A stretch of 64,000 nucleotides of DNA, from assembly GCA_025056455.1 (NCBI GenBank), contig JANWVY010000002.1, positions 668,737 to 732,736 of the forward strand, read 5' to 3'. Shown here piece after piece: positions 1-9,551 of this stretch. The stretch's first letter is position 1. Each line of letters starts with the position of its first letter. The DNA comes from Bryobacteraceae bacterium (lineage in GTDB: Bacteria; Acidobacteriota; Terriglobia; Bryobacterales; Bryobacteraceae). Under the pieces are notes generated by a model. The model saw only the letters and a program-made list of their open reading frames with translations, did not search any database and was not told where the DNA came from. Both the position numbers and the translations under genes were made by a program.

Positions 1-137
1 CCGTTGTCCGGGGTGCGCTCCACCAGGGAAATAAAACCGTCCCGTTCAAACACCCAGTGGCGCTCAATTTGTGGAATGGGAATGAGCCGGATCTTCGCCG
101 CCACCAGCCGCTCAAAGATTTCTTGCAGTTGCTGCAT
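1..137 (-). CDS. hypothetical protein, 5' end only
   Basis: Reading frame open from an ATG at 137 down to the window edge (45 codons visible), beginning MQQLQEIFERLVAAKIRL. It starts 3 bp after the stop codon of the DUF151 gene on the same strand, so the two are probably co-transcribed and translationally coupled. The visible residues are amphipathic and then beta-like; I recognise no family. The start is the only in-frame ATG; another ATG 4 bp upstream is in a frame that closes after ten codons. Confidence 0.5.
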   Translation of the reverse strand, partial: MQQLQEIFERLVAAKIRLIPIPQIERHWVFERDGFISLVERTPDN

Positions 138-140
138 CCA

Positions 141-626
141 TCACATCTTGTAGCGGCCCAGATCCTCGTCGTTGAGGCCTTCAAGCCACCTGCGGAGCTC
201 GTCATTGTTGACGCGGTCGGAAACGGCGTTCGCTGTTTTTGAGGATTTCAACACCGAGTCGTCCACAAAAATCGGGCAATCCAAGCGCAACGCCAGCGCC
301 AAAGCGTCCGACGGGCGGGAATCCACCGTAATCGTCTCGCCATTTCTTTCGAGCCAAATCACGGCATAAAACGTGTCATCGCGCAATTCATTGACGACAA
401 TTTTGCGCATTTGGGCGTCAAGACCCATTAGCAGCGTCTTGATCAAATCGTGCGTCATGGGGCGCGGCGTGGCGACCTTTTCGATTTCTAGCGCGATGGC
501 ATTCGCTTCATAAATCCCCACCCAAATCGGCAGGATTGTGTTCCCGTTGACGTCCTTAAGGATGACGATGGGCATGTTCGTCACAGGATCCATCATCAGC
601 CCGCGGATTTTCATTTCAACTTCCAT
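141..626 (-). CDS. bifunctional nuclease family protein (DUF151)
   Basis: 161-residue protein that covers the DUF151/BFN domain over most of its length. Family hallmarks visible are the N-terminal strand pattern ending in LPIWVGIYEANAIALE, the segment RPMTHDL, and the conserved SRPSDALALALR helix around residues 103-114. Family members are reported as nucleases with DNase and RNase activity, but the physiological role in bacteria is unclear. The ATG at 626 is preceded by AAGGGAG at normal spacing; a second Met four residues later is possible. A partial gene follows 3 bp downstream, suggesting an operon. Confidence 0.9.
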   Translation of the reverse strand: MEVEMKIRGLMMDPVTNMPIVILKDVNGNTILPIWVGIYEANAIALEIEKVATPRPMTHDLIKTLLMGLDAQMRKIVVNELRDDTFYAVIWLERNGETITVDSRPSDALALALRLDCPIFVDDSVLKSSKTANAVSDRVNNDELRRWLEGLNDEDLGRYKM

Positions 627-653
627 GTGCCACTCCCTTCTTGCGCGATCACC

Positions 654-1967
654 CTAATTGAAACTTTCTCCGACCAGCGAATTTGGGCCAGCGCGGGTCA
701 CACGCACCAGTCGATAACTCCCGATCAACGACCCCTCGCCGGGCGAGGTTGTGGTGAAGTTCAACGTCTTGTTTTGCGACGTGCGCCCGATCCACTGGCC
801 AGTGGCTTGATTGAAACCTTCCACTAAGACCTCTTCTACTTTTCCAATCAGCTCGGAATTCCGGCGTAACTGGATGCCCCGCTGCTTCTCCTGCAAAATG
901 GTGAGCCGTCGGCCCTTCTCTTCTTCCGGCACTTGGTGGTCAAGAGACAAGGCGGGAGTGTTAGGCCGGGGCGAATACTTGAAGCTGAAGATCGAGTCAT
1001 ACTCTACTTCCTCCAGCAACCGCAGGGTTTGCTCAAAATCCTTTTCACTCTCGCCCGGAAAGCCCACAATAATATCCGTTGAGATAGCGATATTCCGCGG
1101 CGACCTCTTCAACCACTCAATGCGTTTAAGATATTCTTCGCGAGTATAGAGCCGCCTCATGGCTTCTAACACCGAGCTGCTGCCCGATTGCACTGGCAAG
1201 TGCACATGGTTGCACAACACCGGGTTTTCGTCGATCGCATCAACGATGCTCTTGCCGAAGTCACGCGGATGAGAAGTTGTAAAGCGCACCCGCCGTATGC
1301 CCTTGACACAAGCGACCTGCCGCAACAAAGAGGCAAAATCGCAGGAGGGATTCGAGGGGTCCACATAGCTGTTCACATTCTGGCCAAGCAGCTGAATTTC
1401 CGTGTAGCCCGCGGCCGCTAGCTGCTGCGCCTCCTCCAAGATGCTGGACGCTGTACGGCTGCGTTCCGGACCGCGCGTGAAAGGCACCACGCAATAGGCA
1501 CAGGACTTGTTGCAGCCTTCGATAATCGTAATGTAAGCACGGTGCGGATTGTCGCGCCGAGTGAGCGGCGTTTCAAAGGTCTCGTCGGTGTCTAAGCTCA
1601 AGCCCGTGACGCGTCGCTCGCCCGATTCAAGCCGCGCTAGCAGCTGTGGAAGCTGATTGTAGCTGGCCGAACCGCATACCAAATTGACATGGGGCGCACG
1701 GTCAAAAATGCGCTCCCCTTCCTGCTGCGCCACACAGCCCAGAACGGCGAACGTTTTTCCCTTTGCGTGGCGCTTCAACTCGGTCAGCCGGCTGAAGACC
1801 TTCTGTTCGGCTTTATCGCGAATGCTGCAAGTGTTATAAAGAATGAGGTCCGCTTCGGCGGTGTCCTCTACTTGCTCATATCCGCGCGCCAGCAACGTCC
1901 CCACGACTTTCTCCGAGTCGTGTACGTTCATCTGACACCCGAAGGTTTCGATGTAGAACTTCTTCAT
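654..1967 (-). CDS. miaB: tRNA-2-methylthio-N6-dimethylallyladenosine synthase MiaB
   Basis: 437-residue radical-SAM methylthiotransferase that adds the methylthio group to i6A37 of tRNAs reading UNN codons. The N-terminal UPF0004 domain carries the three cysteines of the auxiliary iron-sulfur cluster (C11, C47, C78). The radical-SAM motif CNKSCAYC gives C152, C156 and C159, and a TRAM domain occupies the last ~65 residues. The length is typical for MiaB, and YNTCSIR plus GCNKSCAYCVVPF point to MiaB rather than RimO or MtaB. It lies 27 bp upstream of the DUF151 gene on the same strand. Confidence 0.97.
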   Translation of the reverse strand: MKKFYIETFGCQMNVHDSEKVVGTLLARGYEQVEDTAEADLILYNTCSIRDKAEQKVFSRLTELKRHAKGKTFAVLGCVAQQEGERIFDRAPHVNLVCGSASYNQLPQLLARLESGERRVTGLSLDTDETFETPLTRRDNPHRAYITIIEGCNKSCAYCVVPFTRGPERSRTASSILEEAQQLAAAGYTEIQLLGQNVNSYVDPSNPSCDFASLLRQVACVKGIRRVRFTTSHPRDFGKSIVDAIDENPVLCNHVHLPVQSGSSSVLEAMRRLYTREEYLKRIEWLKRSPRNIAISTDIIVGFPGESEKDFEQTLRLLEEVEYDSIFSFKYSPRPNTPALSLDHQVPEEEKGRRLTILQEKQRGIQLRRNSELIGKVEEVLVEGFNQATGQWIGRTSQNKTLNFTTTSPGEGSLIGSYRLVRVTRAGPNSLVGESFN

Positions 1968-2091
1968 GAGATCTGACCTTCATTATAAAGTTGCACGCTG
2001 GGGGCGGGTGAGAAAGCCGGCGCCACGGCGTTACACTCGCACCTGGCACTGGGGTCTCAGGCAGTTCTGCAGACGCTAGCCCCGGCTCCTC

Positions 2092-2862
2092 CTAGGGCAA
2101 TTTCGCCCACAAGCCTTCGAGCAGATCTTGAAGTAAGGGGGTTTCCGGGTAAGGGTGACCTTTGTAGTGGCGGAAGCCTTCTCCGTAGCGAAAACCCGCG
2201 CGCGCGCCGCAGCTCCGCGTCCAGCTTTGCATGGACAGGATGTAATCATCCATGCCATGCCGCATTTTGAGCCAGCTGCGCTGGCTATCGTGAGCCTCGA
2301 GCATGCGCGTCTTGATTTCTAGGGTCGACTCCACGTTCACAACAAAATCCGGAAGAACCGGCTTGCCCTCACGGTCTACTCCCCCAATGGGATCCATGAA
2401 GTAGAGATGGGGAATCGACAAGAGAGGGGGCGCAGCGGGCTCGGCGCCGGTGAAGTAATTGGCGCAGGGCGCTGCAAAACAGGCGTCGCGCACCAAGGCG
2501 CTAGTCGCTTCATGATCGCAGAGATAGTCGACCGGAGACGAGGTGAGAACCAGATCCGGTTGAAGGCAGCGGAGCAATTCAACCACGCGCTTGCGGCTGG
2601 AATGGTCGCTAAAGACCTCCAAGTCCCGAAATTCCGCACAGCGGTAGTTCGCACCAATGAGAGCCGCCGCTTTCTCCGCTTCGGCCCGGCGGATCGCCGC
2701 GATCTCTTCCGGCGGTTTGACCATGGAGCCCTTATCCCCAGGGGTCATGGTGACAATCGTGATTCGATGGCCTCGCTGCGCTAAAAGAGCAAGCGTGCCT
2801 GCGCAGAGAATCTCTGCGTCATCCGGGTGGGCATGAAACGAAACCACGTGAAGAGCGCTCAT
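2092..2862 (-). CDS. PIG-L/LmbE family deacetylase
   Basis: 256 residues with the zinc-binding HPDDAE signature (HAHPDDAEILCAG, residues 10-22) and a later HEATS/H metal-ligand region (SPVDYLCDHEATSALVRD). The family removes N-acetyl groups from GlcNAc-type conjugates; BshB enzymes of bacillithiol synthesis belong here, but this fold is used on many substrates and nothing nearby fixes the substrate. The ATG overlaps the stop of the yqeY gene in an ATGA arrangement, so the two are translationally coupled. Cytoplasmic, with no signal peptide. Confidence 0.88.
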   Translation of the reverse strand: MSALHVVSFHAHPDDAEILCAGTLALLAQRGHRITIVTMTPGDKGSMVKPPEEIAAIRRAEAEKAAALIGANYRCAEFRDLEVFSDHSSRKRVVELLRCLQPDLVLTSSPVDYLCDHEATSALVRDACFAAPCANYFTGAEPAAPPLLSIPHLYFMDPIGGVDREGKPVLPDFVVNVESTLEIKTRMLEAHDSQRSWLKMRHGMDDYILSMQSWTRSCGARAGFRYGEGFRHYKGHPYPETPLLQDLLEGLWAKLP

Positions 2863-3308
2863 GCCTGTAACTTCGAGCGCACCTTCTCGCTCAGAGCTTT
2901 CCCATCCACCCGCTTACCAGCAAGCTTCGCTTGTACCGCTTTCATCACCACACCCATCTGGCGTGCAGAACTGACGCCCGTTTCCGCCAGGGCGGCCGAA
3001 ATGGCGGCTTCAATCTCTTCTTCGGTCGCCGCAGCAGGCAGGTATGCTTCAATCACTTTCAGCTCTGCCTCTTCCGCCGCCGCCTGCTCGAGGCGCCCGT
3101 TCTGGCGAAACACCTCCGCGGATTCCTTACGCTGCTTGATGACCGTGTTGAGAACCTTCAGCTCCTCAACCTCATCCAGTTCCTTCATCGTGTCGACTTT
3201 GTGTTTCATGAGGGCGGCCTTGAGCATCCGGATGGCGTTCAAACGAGCTTCATCCTTGGCCTTCATGGCCTCCGCCATATCCTTTTGAATTCGTTCCAGG
3301 AGCGCCAT
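2859..3308 (-). CDS. GatB/YqeY domain protein
   Basis: 149-residue all-helical protein of the YqeY family, which resembles the C-terminal tRNA-binding domain of the amidotransferase subunit GatB. Visible family traits are the N-terminal LLERIQKDMAEAMKAKD, the ARLNAIRMLKAAL segment and the central EAYLPAAATEEEIE followed by MGVVMKAVQAKLAGK and DGKALSEKVRSKL. A role in tRNA charging or amidation is inferred from GatB homology only. The ATG at 3308 lacks a strong ribosome site. It is divergent from the serine-pathway genes, with 55 bp between starts. Confidence 0.93.
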   Translation of the reverse strand: MALLERIQKDMAEAMKAKDEARLNAIRMLKAALMKHKVDTMKELDEVEELKVLNTVIKQRKESAEVFRQNGRLEQAAAEEAELKVIEAYLPAAATEEEIEAAISAALAETGVSSARQMGVVMKAVQAKLAGKRVDGKALSEKVRSKLQA

Positions 3309-3363
3309 ATTAACTCTGATATTCTAAAATGTTCGACATCTTGAAGTCTGTTCTCTAACACGC

Positions 3364-4536
3364 ATGCACATCAAAAAGCAACGTTTACTGACGCCCGGTC
3401 CGACGCCTCTGCTACCGCGCGCCCTGCACGCCATGATGGCCTCTGACGTCCATCACCGCACACAGGACTTTCAGCGAATTTACCGCCAAGTTCTCGCGGA
3501 CCTCAAAGTGGTTTTTGGCACGACGAATGACGTTCTGCCGCTGGTTTCCTCTGGCTCGGGAGCCATGGAGGCGGCCGTGTCGAATCTCTTTCGCCGCGGG
3601 GACAAAGTGATTGTGTGCTCTGCTGGGAAATTCGGCGAGCGGTGGGTTGCGATGACGAAGGCGTTTGGCTTGGACCCAGTGGTCCTGGAAGCGCCGTATG
3701 GCTCAGTGGTCTCCCCAGAGCGAGTCGAAGAGGCTTTGAAGGCTCATCCAGAAACCCGGGGTGTCTTTGTACAAGCCTCGGAAACCTCCACTGGCGCCGC
3801 CCATGATATCCAGAACATGGCCGCCGCCGTGCGCAACAGCGAGGCGATTTTCGTCATCGACGCGATTACTGGACTTGGAACCATGCCCCTGGACATCGAC
3901 GGTTGGGGTTTGGACGTGGTCATTGGCGGCTCACAAAAAGCCTTTATGATCCCCCCCGGCTTGGCTTTTCTCTCCATTAGCAAAAAGGCCTGGGAGCGTG
4001 CAGCCAGTTGTGATCTCCCCCACTTCTACTTTGACTTGAAGAAAGAACTCAAGAGTGCGCAGAATGGCGAATCAAGCTGGACACCCGCCGTCTCGCTGAT
4101 CATTTCCTTAGGCGAGGCGCTGAACTACATCAAGGAACTCGGCATGAACAAGCTGATCGAAAACGCGCAGCTGCTGGCTCGGGCCACGCGAGCCGCAGTG
4201 GTGCGGCTCGGTCTCGAGTTATTCAGTCCGGCTTCTCCTTCCGCCTCTGTCACGGCTGTCAAAGCGCCTCCTGGCATGGATTCCGGCGTGATCGTCAAGG
4301 CTTTTCGCAACGACTTTGGCATGATCATTGCCAATGGCCAAGGTTCGATGAAAGGCCAGATTTTCCGCATTGCCCACCTGGGCTACTTCGATTTCGCGGA
4401 CCTGTTTGCTGTCATCGGGGCGCTTGAAATCATTCTCCACACCCATGGCTACCCGGTCGAATTCGGAAAGGGGGTCGCCGCCGTACAAAGCGTGTTGGCC
4501 GAGGCGGCATTCCCCAAAGTGACCGTCGGAGCCTAA
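3364..4536 (+). CDS. class V aminotransferase, probable phosphoserine/serine-type transaminase
   Basis: 390-residue PLP enzyme of the alanine-glyoxylate/serine-pyruvate aminotransferase family. It has the N-terminal LTPGPTPL, the SGSGAMEAAVSNL cofactor loop and the PLP lysine in GGSQKAFMIPPG. It is followed after only 6 bp by serA, so I infer that it makes phosphoserine from 3-phosphohydroxypyruvate, a role known for some AGXT-type enzymes in organisms lacking classical SerC. Serine-glyoxylate or alanine-glyoxylate activity is the alternative. A paralogue lies at 54662-55852. The start ATG has no strong ribosome site. Confidence 0.9.
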   Translation: MHIKKQRLLTPGPTPLLPRALHAMMASDVHHRTQDFQRIYRQVLADLKVVFGTTNDVLPLVSSGSGAMEAAVSNLFRRGDKVIVCSAGKFGERWVAMTKAFGLDPVVLEAPYGSVVSPERVEEALKAHPETRGVFVQASETSTGAAHDIQNMAAAVRNSEAIFVIDAITGLGTMPLDIDGWGLDVVIGGSQKAFMIPPGLAFLSISKKAWERAASCDLPHFYFDLKKELKSAQNGESSWTPAVSLIISLGEALNYIKELGMNKLIENAQLLARATRAAVVRLGLELFSPASPSASVTAVKAPPGMDSGVIVKAFRNDFGMIIANGQGSMKGQIFRIAHLGYFDFADLFAVIGALEIILHTHGYPVEFGKGVAAVQSVLAEAAFPKVTVGA

Positions 4537-4542
4537 CCTGGC

Positions 4543-6123
4543 ATGAAAATTCTGATCGCCGAGCCGATGGCCCCGGCTGCAATAGAGATGTTGCGTTCCG
4601 AAGCGGGCTGGGAAGTCATCGTCTCCGACCCTACCAGCTTTGCCCAACACCTCGCAGACTGTGAAGCGCTTTTCGTTCGCAGCGCAGTCAAAGTGACCAA
4701 GGACATTCTTCGCCAGGCGCCCAAATTGCGCGTGATTGGCCGCGCCGGCGTGGGCGTGGACAACGTTGATCTCGATGCCGCTACGGCAGCCGGCGTGCTG
4801 GTCATGAACACGCCCGGGGGCAATGCGGTCAGCGTCGCCGAGCACACACTCGCGCTCATGCTCGCCTTGGCGCGCAGGATCCCCCAAGCCTCCGCATCAA
4901 CAACTGCGGCGCGATGGGAAAAGAAAAAGTTCCTCGGCACGGAGCTGCGCGGAAAGTTGCTCGGGGTAATCGGGCTCGGTAGCATTGGACGCGAAGTCGT
5001 CAAACGTGCGCGCGCCTTTGAAATGCGAATCCTTGCCTCAGATCCCTATGTCAGTTCGCAGGCCGCCGCGGACATGGGCGTCGAGCTTGCTTCCCTGGAC
5101 CGCCTTTATGCAGAGAGCGATTACATCAGCCTGCACGTTGCCCTGACGCCCGAAACACGCCGCATGCTGAACCGCGAAGCCTTTGCCAAGATGAAGCACG
5201 GCGTCCGAATCATTAACTGCGCCCGCGGAGAATTGGTGGATGAAGCAGCGCTCGTTGACGCCATGCATTCTGGCAAGGTCGCCGGCGCTGGTCTGGACGT
5301 CTTCGATCCCGAGCCGCCACGAGCCGATAATCCGCTGCTTCAGATGCCCAACCTTGTGGCCACACCCCATATCGGCGGCAGCACCGAGGAGGCGCAGGAA
5401 ATCGTGGGCTTTCGCATTGTGGAACAGGTGGTCGAGTATTTGAAGAACGGCCTTGCCATCCACGCCGTGAATTTGCCCGCCGTGTCGCCCGAACAATACA
5501 AGACTCTTGGCCCTTACGCCGACCTTGCCGAACGTTTGGGCGCCTTAGCAGCGTATATTTCCGAAAGCAACCCGAAGGCGGTTCGTTTCGCTTATTCGGG
5601 GCGGCTGGCGGAACTCAACACGGCTTTGCTTCGCAACTCTGGCCTAGCGGGCCTGCTAAAACGCTCCACCGAACAACGCGCCAACCGCGTTAATGCCATG
5701 CAGATCGTTTCCCAGCGCGGTTGGAGCGTGGCGGAAAGTCACGATCCCCGCTCCGGACACACCGATTCCATCCGGGTTGAGCTCGAAACCGACCTCGGCC
5801 TGACAACCGTGGAAGGTTCCCTCGTGCTGGGACGGCCGCGCCTGACGCAGGTCAACGGCATCTACTGCGAAGCAGCTCTGGACGGGCGCCTGATTTTCAT
5901 GATGAATCTAGACGTGCCCGGCGTCATCGGCCATGTTGGCACAGTGCTCGGCCGCCACCAAATCAACATTGCCAACTTCTCCCTCGGGCGCCGGGAACCA
6001 CCTCAGTCCCTACCGAACGAAGCAGTCGCCTTGGTGCAAGTGGACAGCGCTGTTTCGGAAGCTGTGCTGGCGGAGTTGCGCGAGAACCCTGCCGTCAAAT
6101 ACGCCCGCGTCGTGGAGCTCTGA
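4543..6123 (+). CDS. serA: D-3-phosphoglycerate dehydrogenase SerA, long form
   Basis: 526 residues: substrate and NAD domains of the D-2-hydroxyacid dehydrogenase fold (GLGSIGREV dinucleotide motif at about 146-154; catalytic R, E and H in INCARGELVDE, FDPEPP and TPHIGGST), then an intervening regulatory domain, then a C-terminal ACT domain (residues ~450-526) whose VPGVIGHVGTVLG loop is the serine-binding type. It catalyses the first step of serine synthesis and the ACT domain suggests feedback inhibition by serine. Co-transcribed with the upstream aminotransferase (6-bp gap). Confidence 0.97.
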   Translation: MKILIAEPMAPAAIEMLRSEAGWEVIVSDPTSFAQHLADCEALFVRSAVKVTKDILRQAPKLRVIGRAGVGVDNVDLDAATAAGVLVMNTPGGNAVSVAEHTLALMLALARRIPQASASTTAARWEKKKFLGTELRGKLLGVIGLGSIGREVVKRARAFEMRILASDPYVSSQAAADMGVELASLDRLYAESDYISLHVALTPETRRMLNREAFAKMKHGVRIINCARGELVDEAALVDAMHSGKVAGAGLDVFDPEPPRADNPLLQMPNLVATPHIGGSTEEAQEIVGFRIVEQVVEYLKNGLAIHAVNLPAVSPEQYKTLGPYADLAERLGALAAYISESNPKAVRFAYSGRLAELNTALLRNSGLAGLLKRSTEQRANRVNAMQIVSQRGWSVAESHDPRSGHTDSIRVELETDLGLTTVEGSLVLGRPRLTQVNGIYCEAALDGRLIFMMNLDVPGVIGHVGTVLGRHQINIANFSLGRREPPQSLPNEAVALVQVDSAVSEAVLAELRENPAVKYARVVEL

Positions 6124-6179
6124 GGTGGCTCGCGAAACTACACTGACAGAATCCTCACCCGCCCCCCAAGCCGGCGCGC

Positions 6180-7424
6180 TCAGAGGCCTCGCAGCCGCGT
6201 TGCCCGTTCCACTCGCGACACAGCCAGCACATAGGCGGCGATCCGCAGGCTACAGCCATAGCGGGCCGCCGTCGCCAGTAGGTCCGCGTACGCCGTGCGC
6301 ATGACCCGACTCAGTTCTTCATTCACGCGCGCCTCGTCCCAGCGATATTGCTGGATGTTCTGAACCCACTCAAAGTAGCTCACCGTCACCCCTCCGGCGT
6401 TGGCGTAGATGTCCGGCAACACCGTAATTCCACGCTGAGCAAAAATAGCGTCTGCCTCAGGATCCGACGGATGATTAGCGCCTTCGAGAACGTATCGGGC
6501 CTGGACCGCGGGCGCAGTTTGACGCGTGAGCACCCCGCCAAGCGCTGCCGGAATGAACACATCACAAGGAGCCGACAAAACGAACTCCCGGGGATGCTGC
6601 TCAGCGCCAGGAAATCCCGCAAGCCTCCCGTGGTGGGTTTTTGTGTAATTCATCAGGGCCGGAATATCGATTCCCTGCGGATTGTAGAGCGCCGAGTGCA
6701 CGTCGCTAACCGCCACAATCCGTCCACCAGCCTCATGAAACAGGCGCGCAGCCCACGAGCCAACGTTCCCAAATCCTTGGATGGCATACCGAAAATCTGA
6801 GATGTGCTGGCCGTGGTCAGCAAAAAAACACTGCGCCGCATAGAGAAGCCCGCGGCCCGTAGCCGCCTCCCGGCCCAGCGACCCACCAAGTTCCACAGGC
6901 TTACCGGTCACCACGCCTGGCGCCCAGCCATGAAACTTGGAATACTCATCCACGATCCAGCCCATCACCTCGGCGTCCGTTCCCATGTCAGGCGCTGGGA
7001 TGTCAACGTAGGGCCCAATCAAATCGTGCAACTTTTCTACATACACGCGAGTTAATCTCTGGAGTTCGCCCCGGCTGAGCTTACTAGGATCCACCGCAAT
7101 GCCGCCTTTGGCCCCGCCGTATGGCAGGTTCACGACTGCCGTCTTCCAAGTCATCAGAGACGCAAGCGCGTTCACCTCATCAGGATCGACCTCAGGGTGG
7201 TAGCGAATCCCCCCTTTCATGGGGCCGCGTGAATTGTCATGCTGGACACGAAACCCGACATAGGTCGCCACGCTGCCATCATCGCGCGCAATCGAGCATT
7301 CCACCTTCACTTCCCGGTATGGCGTGATCAATTGGCGCCACAGTCGGTCATCCAGGCCCAAGATGCGGGCCGCTTCAGAAAAATAATAGGAGACAGTTTC
7401 GTTTGCGGTCATCAGCTTTGCCAC
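6180..7424 (-). CDS. gdhA: glutamate dehydrogenase (Glu/Leu/Phe/Val dehydrogenase family)
   Basis: 414-residue hexameric-type enzyme linking 2-oxoglutarate plus ammonia to glutamate. Visible are the substrate loop [11 protein letters not shown], the catalytic lysine in [12 protein letters not shown], the catalytic Asp in [12 protein letters not shown], and the Rossmann motif [11 protein letters not shown]. The glutamate-type C-terminal segment [16 protein letters not shown] carries the serine that contacts the substrate side chain, favouring glutamate over branched-chain substrates. The start is a GTG at 7424; an in-frame ATG four codons in is an alternative. It converges on serA and diverges from the DUF2721 gene. 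Confidence 0.93.
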   Translation of the reverse strand: MAKLMTANETVSYYFSEAARILGLDDRLWRQLITPYREVKVECSIARDDGSVATYVGFRVQHDNSRGPMKGGIRYHPEVDPDEVNALASLMTWKTAVVNLPYGGAKGGIAVDPSKLSRGELQRLTRVYVEKLHDLIGPYVDIPAPDMGTDAEVMGWIVDEYSKFHGWAPGVVTGKPVELGGSLGREAATGRGLLYAAQCFFADHGQHISDFRYAIQGFGNVGSWAARLFHEAGGRIVAVSDVHSALYNPQGIDIPALMNYTKTHHGRLAGFPGAEQHPREFVLSAPCDVFIPAALGGVLTRQTAPAVQARYVLEGANHPSDPEADAIFAQRGITVLPDIYANAGGVTVSYFEWVQNIQQYRWDEARVNEELSRVMRTAYADLLATAARYGCSLRIAAYVLAVSRVERATRLRGL

Positions 7425-7552
7425 ATCCCTCTACTTACAGGTGCGCACCAAACGCTTCTTCGAAAAACAAACGGGAAATTCGCCCGCAGGCAGGCGCGAG
7501 TTTCAAGTGTACAACAGGCGCCCCGTTGCATCCGATAATAGAAGAGGGATTG

Positions 7553-8152
7553 ATGCAAGTCGCTTTACCCACTCAACTGGTCAGCTCGCTGTCGGCCGCG
7601 CTCGGCGTGCTGACCGCCATGATTACGCCAGCGCTGTTGATTTCCGCATCTGGCATGTTCATTCTCTCGACTTCAAACCGCTTGGGCCGCGTGATTGATC
7701 GCGTGCGAGCGATTTCCGACAAAATGGACCAGCTTATGCGCGATCCCGCTGGGGTCGAGCTGCTGGATGAGCGCAAGGCCATGCTTATGGATCAGACCCG
7801 GCAGTTGAGCAGCCGCGCTCATCTTCTGCAACGCACCCTTACGGTTTTCTATCTAGCAGCCGGATTATTTGTCCTGACTAGCGTAGCGATTGGCATCGAC
7901 GCGCTTCTGGTGGAACCCTCGCTGCACTGGCTGCCCGTGGGTCTTGGCTTATCGGGAGCCTGCGGCTTGCTGTATGGATCAGTCCTCTTAATTCAGGAGG
8001 CACGGCTTGCGCTGGTCACGCTTAGCGACGAAATGAACTTCTTGAACCGTTTGGTGGAAGTCAGCTGGGAAAAGATCGGCAAAAGAACTCCAACCGGCAC
8101 CGACTTTGAGAAGGTGAGAACCCCAGCTGAGGTGATACGATACGACGGATGA
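7553..8152 (+). CDS. DUF2721 membrane protein
   Basis: 199 residues with an N-terminal membrane segment (SAALGVLTAMITPALLISASGMFIL), the DUF2721 signature STSNRLGRVIDRVR, a cytoplasmic helical stretch, and two further membrane helices (LTVFYLAAGLFVLTSVAIG; WLPVGLGLSGACGLLYGSV). The function of DUF2721 is unknown. I start it at the ATG at 7553, with GAGGGA just upstream; the frame stays open back to 7403, but that extension is not membrane-like and overlaps the divergent gdhA start. The stop overlaps the next start (ATGA), coupling it to the Nramp-like transporter. Confidence 0.85.
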   Translation: MQVALPTQLVSSLSAALGVLTAMITPALLISASGMFILSTSNRLGRVIDRVRAISDKMDQLMRDPAGVELLDERKAMLMDQTRQLSSRAHLLQRTLTVFYLAAGLFVLTSVAIGIDALLVEPSLHWLPVGLGLSGACGLLYGSVLLIQEARLALVTLSDEMNFLNRLVEVSWEKIGKRTPTGTDFEKVRTPAEVIRYDG

Positions 8153-9537
8153 ACTCTGGCGCCGGACCTGCGGCCACCTCGCCCCTCGGAATCAAAGACC
8201 CCTACGCCTATAACCCAGAGGAGATCGAAAATCCTCCCCGAAGCCTCGGCGGCATGCTGCGGCGAATCGGACCCGGAATGATCCTTTCGGCCTCGATTGT
8301 CGGCTCGGGAGAGTTGATCGCCACCACAACCCTAGGCGCGGAAGTCGGCTTCGTCGCGCTTTGGGTGATTCTCATCAGTTGCTTGATCAAGCCCAGCGTT
8401 CAGGCCGAACTGGGACGCTACACCATCGCCACCGGAAAAACGGGATTGGACGGGTTTGACCAAGTCCCCGGACCGCGATGGAAGGTCAACTGGATTGTGT
8501 GGATGTGGGCCTTCATGGTGCTGATGACCATGTTTCAAATTGGCGCCATGTTTGGGGGCGTGGCCCAGGTCCTGAATCAACTCATGCCTTCGGTGTCCGT
8601 GGAGCTATGGGTGCCCTTGCTGGCCGCCCTAACTCTCGCACTCCTGTTGACCGGGGGTTACGAGCGCGTCGAAAAGTTGGCCACCTTAAAGGTTGCCCTG
8701 TTCACCATGCTGACCTTTCTCTGCGCCCTCCTGCTTCTCGCGATGCCGCAATTTTTCGAGTGGAAAAAGCTTCTCGAAGGACTTCAGTTCAAGTTGCCAC
8801 CCCAAGGCATGGCCAGCGCCGTCGCGGTATTTGGCATTACTGGCGTGGGTGCAGCGGAACTATTTATGTACCCTTATTGGTGCGTCGAAAAGGGCTATGC
8901 GCGATTTACGGGCCCTTGCGACGGCAGCCCTGAATGGCGCGCTCGTGCCCTGGGCTGGATCGCGGTGATGAACCTCGACATCGTGGCATCGATGGTCATC
9001 TACACCGTTGCTACCGTGGCCTTCTATGTCCTCGGGGCCGGCATCCTCCACTCCCAGGGCCTGGTGCCAGCTGCGAAGGATATGATCCCGGTCCTATCCC
9101 GAATGTACACCCAAACGCTTGGGAACTGGTCGCTGTGGTTGTTTTACGCCGGGGCGATTGCTACGCTCTACGGCACGATCTTTGCCGCAACGGCCGCCAA
9201 TTCCCGCGTTTACGCCGACTTGGCCCGCATGCTGGGGTGTTTCCGGGCCGACGACTACGCCAGCCGCATCCGTTGGCGAAACTACTTTGTCTGGGGTCTA
9301 ATCCTGGTTCCCGTGGCTTTGTTTTACGGGTCGCAATCGCCCGTCTTCATGGTCAAGCTCGGAGGAGTGGCGCAGGCTTTCATGCTCCCCGTCATCGCCG
9401 TCGGAGCCCTCTATCTTCGATTCCGCCGGCTACCGCCCGAAGTTGCCCCGGGCAAGACCGTGACCTCGGGTCTGGTGGCGGCGAGCGCTGTCATCATCCT
9501 CGTGATGAGTTACTACGCCATGCTAAGTCTGCGCTAA
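8149..9537 (+). CDS. Nramp-related transporter with non-canonical metal site
   Basis: 462 residues, about 11 membrane helices, clearly of the Nramp/MntH fold (RIGPGMILSAS, LWVILISCLIKPSVQ, ATGKTGLDGF). The canonical metal-binding residues are not there: the helix-1 DPGN motif reads GSGE (residues 52-55) and the helix-6 MPH motif aligns with AAE (235-237). Classical Mn2+/Fe2+ transport by MntH is therefore unlikely; Nramp-related proteins with altered sites include Mg2+ transporters and proteins of unknown substrate. It overlaps the DUF2721 gene by 4 bp, suggesting joint function in the inner membrane. Confidence 0.85.
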   Translation: MNSGAGPAATSPLGIKDPYAYNPEEIENPPRSLGGMLRRIGPGMILSASIVGSGELIATTTLGAEVGFVALWVILISCLIKPSVQAELGRYTIATGKTGLDGFDQVPGPRWKVNWIVWMWAFMVLMTMFQIGAMFGGVAQVLNQLMPSVSVELWVPLLAALTLALLLTGGYERVEKLATLKVALFTMLTFLCALLLLAMPQFFEWKKLLEGLQFKLPPQGMASAVAVFGITGVGAAELFMYPYWCVEKGYARFTGPCDGSPEWRARALGWIAVMNLDIVASMVIYTVATVAFYVLGAGILHSQGLVPAAKDMIPVLSRMYTQTLGNWSLWLFYAGAIATLYGTIFAATAANSRVYADLARMLGCFRADDYASRIRWRNYFVWGLILVPVALFYGSQSPVFMVKLGGVAQAFMLPVIAVGALYLRFRRLPPEVAPGKTVTSGLVAASAVIILVMSYYAMLSLR

Positions 9538-9551
9538 CTGGATTCATTTTC

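Noticed and set aside
4219-4887. 222-codon minus-strand frame opposite the serine-pathway genes
   Set aside because: It overlaps the well-supported aminotransferase and serA genes, has no recognisable domain and no ribosome site; it is a GC-rich shadow.
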